From Posidonia oceanica (lineage: Eukaryota; Streptophyta; Magnoliopsida; Alismatales; Posidoniaceae), in NCBI GenBank assembly GCA_037176725.1, contig JAZBRS010000039.1:23286001-23350000 (forward strand): a stretch of DNA of 64,000 nucleotides. Reading direction: 5' to 3'. Both the position numbers and the translations under genes were made by a program. The notes below the pieces were generated by a model. That model was given only the letters and a program-made list of their open reading frames with translations. It was not told the DNA's origin and ran no database searches. Positions 56,838-64,000 of this stretch are shown here, one piece after another. How positions within the stretch are numbered: position 1 is the first letter of the stretch; every line of letters starts with the position of its first letter.

Positions 56838-56880
56838 TCCAGTATTTTTATTTATTTTTAGTTTATTTTTACCAATTTTA
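56838..56880 (+). promoter_or_regulatory. AT-rich TATA-like block in LTR of F
   Basis: GTATTTTTATTTATTTTTAG and following T-rich sequence, in the same place as in B and E. Candidate by position only. Confidence 0.3.
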
Positions 56881-58095
56881 TTTCCCCTTTTTGCCCCCTC
56901 TTTCTTTCTTAATTCCCTTCTTTCTTTCTTACTTTTCCTTACTGGGCTCAATCTGGCCCGTTTCTTCTTTTTTCTTTTTTTCTTTTTTCTTTTCTTCTTT
57001 CTCGGCCCGCACAGTCTAGCCCACGCACCCCTTCTTCCTCCTCCTCCTTCTGTGTTTTTTCTTCTTTCCACAGCTTCCTTCCCGCGGCCAGCTGCCATTC
57101 CCTCCTTCCTTTTTGAATTCAACCTTCCATCAGATCATGCAACAGCGCCCGCCGCTCTCTCATCTCTCAGCACCGATTCCGGGAGGCTTTAATTGCCTGT
57201 CGTCTCGCCGGCATCCGTCTCTTTTCTGCTGCAGTACTCGCGCCGGAGGGATTCAAAAGTCTCCAGCGTGCGCATCGGCAGCCCTCAGCTGTTAAAGCCT
57301 CAGCTTTCCACCTCCTTCGATCACCTTTTGCCATCCGAGAGAGAGAGCGAGAGAAATCCAGAGAATTCTCACCGAAATCTCCTTCTTCTCCCCCTGATTT
57401 CCAGCAGCACACTCCCTCTTTTCTTCTCCAGAAACCAAGCCCGTTCCAGCCATCCATCCTCTTGCATTTCATCCCCCAAGTTCACCCAGAAACCCAGCAG
57501 CCTTTCTCCACCATTTCCCGGCCTTTCACCACCCAGAACACCCCGAATTCACCCGAACTTCCACCACTGAAACCAACTGCAACCCAACACTTTCCCTCCT
57601 GAAATTGCCTTCACCACAACTCACCGCTTCCTCCCAAAATCCACCCAGAGATTCACTCAACCATCACCTTTCCAGAGCGCCAGACCTCAAGCCCGGTCGT
57701 CCCCCACAGTTTCCAAACTTCACTCCAAACACCTGTGTCACCTTTGGACTAGAAGTCGACCCAGCCATCAAACTCGCTCCACACTCTCCAGAACCACAAT
57801 CCAATCATCCAGCATCGCTCCCCGGACCTCCGGCAACCTCCCGGAGGGCTCCATCCAGCCAGACGAGCAGCAAACATCCTCTCCGACCTCCAGCTTCATC
57901 CTCTGAACCCAAAAGTTCCAGATCTCTCTCTGAGCTCTGAAGCTCTCATCCGTTCGACTGGGAAGCACCGGAAGCACGTCCTGAAGCCGCTCCGGCCCTC
58001 GCGAGCAGCTGGCAGCACCCGCAGCGACCGGATGACCTCCGCCGACGACTGCTGAAGCCACCGACGTTGGGAGGACGACTCAGACGCGTAAAGAG

Positions 58096-58096
58096 G
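58096..58096 (+). promoter_or_regulatory. Splice donor-like site in LTR of F
   Basis: CGTAAAGAG/GTAACCTC at the end of the GC-rich stretch, matching 31250 and 40351. Confidence 0.35.
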
Positions 58097-59814
58097 TAAC
58101 CTCTTCTTCCCCTAGTCTTCTTTTCTTCCCGTGCTGCTTCTCCGCCCTTTAGAATAGCTTTTCCGGCCCTCCTGCTCCATTTCTGCTCGCCGGTCCGGTC
58201 ATCTTCTCCGGTGCAGTTCTCCGGCCTTCACGATGATCCAGCCAGCGGAATGTGATCCTGGTCTCCCCCTCAGCTCCGCACGGACGTCAGGAGGCTCCTC
58301 CGGTCGTCGGAATGCAGCTTCGCTGCGTCGAACGGTCGGACGAGCTTACTGAACCTCTGCAGAGCTCCGGCGGCCGTTCCAGAGCGTTCCAGGCCATCTC
58401 GTCCTCCCCCGATCGCCGCCCTGCCTCCGTCAGCCCCGGGAGCACCTCCCCCGCCGGACAGCACGTCTCCAACAGCCCTGTGCCGGCGGTCGCGATCACT
58501 GGCAGCTTCCTGCTACAGCGCTCACGGCCGTCGGCCGTTTACTGTTTACTTATTTTTCTGTTTATATAGTTTTAGGGTAAATATTGCATATCTGTCCTAA
58601 GTTTTTTCATTTTTGCGTTTCAGTCCTTATTTCATTTAATCTGCTTTGTTTTTAATTAATTACTATGCTAAATTGCATGATCTGTTTATGTTTTTCAGTA
58701 TTTGCAAGTTGGTCCATTTACTGTGTTGTGCTGTTATAATATTTTGCATTATAGTCCCTCAGTTTTCGATTTTTGCACATAGGTCCTGCATTAAATCAGA
58801 TCATTTAAATGCATCATTTTTACCATATAATATTGCAGTCTGAGTCCTTGCATTTTACTGTTTTTGCATATAGATCCACACACTGTAGCAACTTAGGTTT
58901 TAATTTTAATTTCTGGTTGATGCATTGCACTTTTGCCCTTCTGATTTTGCATTTTTGCAGTTAAGTCCACTTTAAATGGACAGTAACTGTGCTGCATGCA
59001 TTTTAGCTTATTACATTGCATTTTTGCCCCTGTATTTTCCAAAAATTGCACTGTGGTCCTGTTCCCTGATTTTTAGAGCATACTTACCATATAAAATTGC
59101 ATTTTTAGTCCCTGCATGATTTCAAAATTACACATAGGTCCTTGCATCTTAAAAAAAAAATCATGTGAAAAGACCATTTTGCCCCTAGGTTGCATTCTAG
59201 CTCCTATGCCTACCAAATTTCATGCAGACCTTCCACTAGTATTCCCAGACTCCCCAGAACCCTGTTTTCTGGAAAATTTGCATTTTAGACCCTAGTTTTT
59301 TTTCAAAATTGCACTCTGCTTTCTGATTTCAAAAAGCATACCCTTTTTTTTTCAAAACAACTTTTTGAGCCTAGTTTTTTGCCAAATAGACCTCTATCTT
59401 CCCCTATTTTCAAAATCCTTTCTTGTGGACCCCTGTCTTCTGGAAAATTTGCATTTTAGCCCCTCTTCCTTTCCAAAATGCTTTCTGAACCCCTGGTTTT
59501 TCCCAGTTTCTTATCATTGCTTTTTCTTGCTTTTGCATGCATCCTGCACTCATCTAGCCTTGCATTTTAGCATCTTCTTGCACACACTAAGCACTTTTAG
59601 CTCCCTTTCACTTGGGAGGACCTTTTGCACATCCCTAGGACCTCCTGAACACCTAGATCTGTTCTTCTCCCCTGTTCTGGCCCTTCCGCCTTGGAGCTGC
59701 GATATCTCTCAATCCAGCCGTTGGATCTTCTCAAGTAGGCTGCCCAGGCGACCGCAGCGAAGCGTTCTTCAGCATGGATCAGACAGATTTCAGATCAGGC
59801 TCCTGGATTTCCAG

Positions 59815-59815
59815 G
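59815..59815 (+). promoter_or_regulatory. Second splice donor-like site in LTR of F
   Basis: GATTTCCAG/GTATGTC after the conserved LTR stretch. It has a good donor form and matches 32795, 42082 and 13144 (minus). Confidence 0.45.
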
Positions 59816-60269
59816 TATGTCTTCCTGAACCCTTGCATTGCATTTGCATACCATTTGCACAGTTTTCTTTGTTTTCGCTTTCTGTCTCTTTGAGCATGTA
59901 GAATAGGGTCTCCCCTTTCTGCTTGTATCTTCAAATCTCCGTTTCGCGTATTCCTGTGTGTTTTGTGTTGTGTTTTCCCTGGATTTGCCACTTAATGTGA
60001 CTTTCTTCCCCCTTTTCCACGATCCGATCGCATCGCGAGCTTTGGGCAGCATGCGAGACACACCGTGGAACGGTTTAGTGGGAAACAGTCGCTAAGAGGT
60101 GGTGATCCCTCCGTCTGCACCCTCTCCCCTCTGTAGGTCTTCACACCTACTTTGAGCGGTCCTGAACGACGTTTGTTCTTACACACACGTTGTTTTGCCT
60201 CCCCTTTGGCCTCTTCTGATCTTTTCTGCATTCTTGCATTTCGCATGGCTTTTCTGAGGTTTTTGCTTC

Positions 60270-60445
60270 GCTGTTTTGGCACCGTTCCGCGTGCCCGCCT
60301 TTGTTTTGGCATCGTTTTGCGTGCCCATCTGTTTTCTTGTCTCGTTTTGCGTGCTGCCTGCTTTCTCGCTTGTTTTGCGTGTCGGTTTTATTCTTTCGCT
60401 TCGTTTTGCGTGCCTTTCTTGTTTCTCGCCTAGTTTTGTGTGTTT
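60270..60445 (+). repeat. LTR tandem repeat of F (about 6 units)
   Basis: Few and diverged copies of the CACCGTTTTGCGTGCC-type unit, the lowest number of the four LTRs. Confidence 0.8.
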
Positions 60446-60704
60446 TACGCCGTTTTCCCTTGCATGTCAATTGCATTGCATGGTTTTCTCGCTGTTTCGC
60501 TTTTTCGCCTGCATCTGCATATAGGGCTGTGATGCTTACTGTCTGGAGTTCTCACGAGCTAGGTTTTGCCTAATTCGGTACACAGACAGCGCAGCTGAGC
60601 ACTTAGAGAGCACGTTTACTTTCTTGCTTTGTTTCTTCCCACTTAGAGCACACCTTGAGCATTCATTCAGGCATTTATAGGCACGTAGGCATTCAATCCT
60701 GCAT

Positions 60705-61000
60705 TTCCCTGCGTATGCGAGCGTAAGCCTAGAAAGACCGATTTTCCGGCGTGTCGGGGGTGCCTAACACCTTCCCCGCGCGTAACAGGAGTCCTTACCC
60801 TGTCTTTTGGCCTGCAATGACCATACTGCCCTTATCCTAGGCTAGAGTCATCTCATTTGCATTTGTTTGCATTTGTTTTCCTTTGCATTGCTTTGCTTTG
60901 CATTTTCTTGCTCGATTTTGCGTGTTAATTCACGCATTTCCCCGGTTTTCCTTGTCTCCCGTTAATAGACATGGTGGCGACTCTGATTTGTCTTATCTTC
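60705..61000 (+). promoter_or_regulatory. Conserved U5 block with internal PBS-like motif (F)
   Basis: GGGGGTGCCTAACACCTTCC and TGGTGGCGACTCTG (60972-60985), 117 bp before the LTR end. Confidence 0.65.
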
Positions 61001-61103
61001 CCGTTTTCTCCTCGATTTTAAGTGTTTTCGAGTTGAGCCTCTTCCTCGGATCCCAATCGCCGCTGGATAATAGCGAGCCTGGTTCCGATCGGGATCGCTA
61101 CAG

Positions 61104-61121
61104 TGGCGACTCTGCTGGGGA
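61104..61121 (+). other. Primer binding site of F (tRNA-Arg)
   Basis: TGGCGACTCTGCTGGGGA, one base after the LTR, identical to the PBS of A. Confidence 0.87.
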
Positions 61122-62433
61122 TAGACTAGACTCCGGCTTTCGTTTCCGGCTTTTCGCTCGCTTGTCTTGCAGCTTTGTCTGCCTTGTGTGCCTTCTTCAC
61201 CTGTTTTGCTCGCTTTTCTGTGCAAACTCCTAGCAAGTCGCTTCGTGGCTACTTTGCTTAGGTTTTTGCACCTCTTTTGTCTCGGTTTGCGCTTTCCTAT
61301 GCTTGGCTTTGCTCCTTTGCTTGTTTATTTACTTACTGTCTTGCTTATGCCCCTATTTCTTTTACAGTCTGCTTACTTTTACCTTGCTTTACCTTATTTG
61401 CTTATTATTGCTTTAATTCTTGCGCATTACGTGTCTACATACTTTGTTTGGCCAAAATACATGCTTTTTGGATGTTGAATGCTTCTTTTACACTCTTGCT
61501 ATGCCACTACACACGCACATACTATGCTTACATGCCTTTTGACTTGATGAATGCTTTTCGTCACCATCATGCCCACAAACACTCGCACATGCCATGAACA
61601 TGCCTTTTGCTTTGTTGTATGATGGTTGCTTGCCATTTTGACTGATTTTCTTCCCTTTTGCACTTGCCATGCTTAGGATAGTAGAGACTTGTCTGTTTCC
61701 CCCATGGTTAACTAAAAAATGCAAGTAAAAAGAACTTCTAGGGGTAACTAGAGACTACAAACAATCCTTCACCCCCTTTGGTTAATAAAATGTGCAAGAT
61801 AAAAAACTCTAATCATTTTTGCATAAGCATCATATAGGGCATGCATTCTTCTCCTCTGAGTCCACCTACTAGTCTGCGAAGGACGGTTCCGACCTCTTGT
61901 TCCACTGCTTTGGGCGTGGCATAAGTTGGTCGGTCCGTCCCCTCCTTGTCCGGGGGTCGTGTCGGTGTTAGTAGAGGGTACCACCCACGCTTTGGCAGGG
62001 TAGAGGCCACTAACGCACCACCCTGTCATTACCTGAGCTTTGGGCCGGGAGTTAGACAGGGGACCTACTTTTTCTGGCCTGAGTCGGTGACCCGTACACC
62101 CAGGGATACCCGAAGTAGACAACCTTGCTAGGAAACACTAGTTAGGTAAGGGGGCATATTAGAAAGCATGCATATCATTCACGCCACTTAACTAACTCAT
62201 TTGCATTCATCTTTTAGTTTCTAACCCTAATTTCCTTCTGTTGTGTCAGCGTGATCGGTAAGCGAGTTTCCCTTTGCCAGAACTCGAGTATCGACCCTTG
62301 TTGACGCCCTTTTTGCGACTTAGTTCGCGACCATTCCCCTTCCGAGCTATCCGCACTTGCGACGATAGCTCCTCTTAGGAAGCACCGCTTGAATACCCGT
62401 CGCAGCCCTGTTCTCACACGCTCTAGGTCAGCG
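61122..62433 (+). other. Leader of F
   Basis: Non-coding leader with a CTTTGC-rich part, then the conserved block (about 61855-62155) shared with A and E, then acceptor-like CATCTTTTAG, GTGTCAG and donor-like GATCGGTAAGCGAG near 62250-62265. No gene is seen. Confidence 0.6.
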
Positions 62434-64000
62434 ATGGCCCAGTACGCTAGTGAGTCTTCTTTTACTCCTGTCACGGAGGGTGTTTCCGTTCTGGCCCCTC
62501 CGGTTGCTCTTTCTGTCCCACTTGTTCCCCCTCCGACGCCAGGGTTTCCTCCTCTGACGTCTCTAGGTTCTCAGTACACCCCGGGACAGTGGCAAGCCTC
62601 TCTTCCTCCGGATCCGGTCGCCGAGTCTATCTTGACGGCCGTTACTCGCGTTCCGGAGACGCCACTGCCCCCTCCGTCCCAGGGATACGTCGCTTTCGAC
62701 ATCCCTTCCACCGCTGCTGCGACCCTTTCTGTAGAATCTTCCCCTCCCGGACAGTCTGTGTCCGTGCCACTTGTTTCTCAATCCCCGCCGGCACTGCACT
62801 TCAGCGTCCCCACTGCCGAGACGCCCGAAGCATAGTACCAGCACCTGATGGAGCTTGCCCAGAGACTGCAGGGCATGGCTCTATCAGTTCGTCCTTCTCC
62901 TGTCTCTGTCGTCCCTGAGGTTCCTCCGAGGCCAGTTCCTGCATTTCATGCATCAACCTCTGCACCTCTACCTCGACCATCGTCGCAACTGCTCACGGTT
63001 CCGACGATGGGGGCTCGTTTACCGCCTCCCCCTGCACAACACTTAGCACAGCATGCTCCACTTCCTTCTGGTGGTCAATCCTTTGGACCGGCTGGAGCCC
63101 AGTACCTCACTGGCTCGCTGTCTGGCACTCCGCCTGTACAGCAACTGGCGCTCCTTCATCCTCCCCCTATCCCAGCACAGCATGGCATTTATTCTTCTCC
63201 TCTTCACCAAGTCCAGCATCCTGCATACACTCCTGCATACACTATCCCCCAGCACGGATACGCCGGCCATCCCGTTGCTCCACCAGGCGACGCTATGGTA
63301 GATCCGGAGGAGCACTTAGGTGCGACCCATTCGGCGTATGTGCTCACTACCCCTGCTGATCCCTCCCCTACAGCAGCAATCCCAGACCCCATCAATAACC
63401 GGATGGACGTCTTGGAGAAGGCACTACGACTAGTGCAGGGTACTGAGCACCAGACCAACCAATTTCGGGACCTCTGTTGCTTTCCAGAGGCAGTACTCCC
63501 TCCGAAGTTCAAAATCCCGGACTTCGAGAAGTATAATGGTAGGGGCTGCCCCGTAGCACACCTGAAGGCGTATTGCAGTGACCTCGCTCAGCTTCAGGCT
63601 GACGAGAGGTTGCTGATCCGCTTGTTCCAGAAGAGTTTGACCGGGCCGGCACTCAAGTGGTTCACATCACTCGATATGTCCGCCATCAAGACATGGAACG
63701 ACCTCAGTCAGGCGTTCCTGGAGCAATACTCCTTCAACCTCGATCTTGTCCCAAAGAGGGCGGACTTGATCGCCATCAAGCAGAACTCTGGCGAGCCGTT
63801 CGGGGAGTACGTCGGCGGCTGGCGCGCCCTTGCCTCTCAGGTTCGAGATAGACCCTCTGACGAGGAATCTATCGAAATCGTTATCAAAGGGGCGCAGCCG
63901 TCTCTCGGGGCTCTGCTTAGCATTCAACCAGTCACTACTTTTGCGGCACTCATCAAAGCTGGAGCGCGCGTAGAGAGTTCTTTGTGGAGTGGCAACTTCT
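62434..64000 (+). pseudogene. gag: Gag of element F, one stop, 3' end outside window
   Basis: Starts at the ATG in CAGCGATGGCCCAG, equivalent to the E gag start. Codon 134 is TAG (62833-62835) where E has TGG in EAWYQ. Beyond it the same frame stays open to 64000 and covers the gag core (LKAYCSDL, ALKWFTSL) up to about residue 522. Identity to E gag is high in the core. The single stop with an otherwise clean frame points to recent decay, or to suppression being needed. Confidence 0.85.

Larger units (their letters stand above)
55377..61102 (+). repeat. Element F 5' LTR (5726 bp)
   Basis: TGTTGACACCCC to GGGATCGCTACA, followed by the PBS. The same zones as in E: A-rich stretch with AAAACCCTAAAACCCTAAT near 56743, AT-rich block 56838-56880, GC-richer stretch 57160-58095, degenerate ATTTGCAT repeats 58580-59580, conserved stretch 59590-59815, short tandem repeat 60270-60445, U5 block. 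The U3 differs clearly from E although the two gags are close. Confidence 0.92.
55377..64000 (+). mobile_element. Element F: 5' part of a Tat/Ogre-type retrotransposon
   Basis: 5' LTR, PBS, leader and most of gag; the element runs out of the window. It is inserted in the 3' hairpin array of E in the same orientation. The predicted target duplication is CTGTC (55372-55376). Confidence 0.88.

Noticed and set aside
55377..61102. LTR at 55377 taken as the 3' LTR of E
   Set aside because: No PPT, pre-PPT block or bracketing hairpin precedes it, its U3 differs strongly from the E 5' LTR, and a PBS and gag follow. It fits a 5' LTR of a new insertion.

Overview
The window is a stack of nested LTR retrotransposons from a flowering-plant genome; I found no host gene, tRNA, rRNA or CRISPR locus. 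The elements belong to the Tat/Ogre branch of Ty3-gypsy. The polyprotein has a DNGS protease, a YVDD reverse transcriptase, two RNase H domains (the second archaeal-like), an HHCC/DDE integrase and no chromodomain. The primer binding site matches the 3' end of plant tRNA-Arg, and the LTRs are very long (5.7-6.3 kb). The species cannot be fixed from the sequence.

Five copies (called A, B, D, E, F here) are nested. D (minus strand) is the oldest and is seen only as a piece of its 3' LTR (34846-36998) and 664 bp of internal sequence (36999-37662). B (plus) inserted into the LTR of D; its gag-pol runs to 23599, followed by a third ORF (24924-26126), a hairpin-rich 3' region (26150-28580) and a 3' LTR (28585-34845). 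A (minus, window start to 17429) inserted into the gag-pol ORF of B; it carries only gag, and its LTRs differ at about two sites in 4.1 kb, so it is very young. E (plus) inserted into the 3' hairpin array of D: 5' LTR 37663-43516, gag, an internally deleted pol, a broken third ORF and its own hairpin array. F (plus) inserted into the hairpin array of E: 5' LTR 55377-61102, then gag up to the window end.

The most unusual feature is the region between the third ORF and the polypurine tract. In every copy it is packed with short inverted repeats whose stems covary (GATA/TATC, GACA/TGTC, GGTA/TACC, GGCA/TGCC) while the loop sequence is kept. It also holds a three-arm element able to form either of two exclusive hairpins. 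Both array insertions (E into D, F into E) lie against the 3' arm of the same hairpin type, at CTATC and CTGTC. Tandem repeats in the 3' UTR of Tat/Ogre elements are known; the covarying stems and the repeated use of one target position are what look new.

Functionally, B is the only copy with a complete set of pol domains, but A interrupts it. A (gag only) and E (pol deleted) would need enzymes from an intact relative. LTR and leader blocks shared by all copies (U5 block with an internal PBS-like motif, splice-donor-like sites, a leader block before gag, a hairpin around the PPT/LTR junction) are the likely cis signals of the family.
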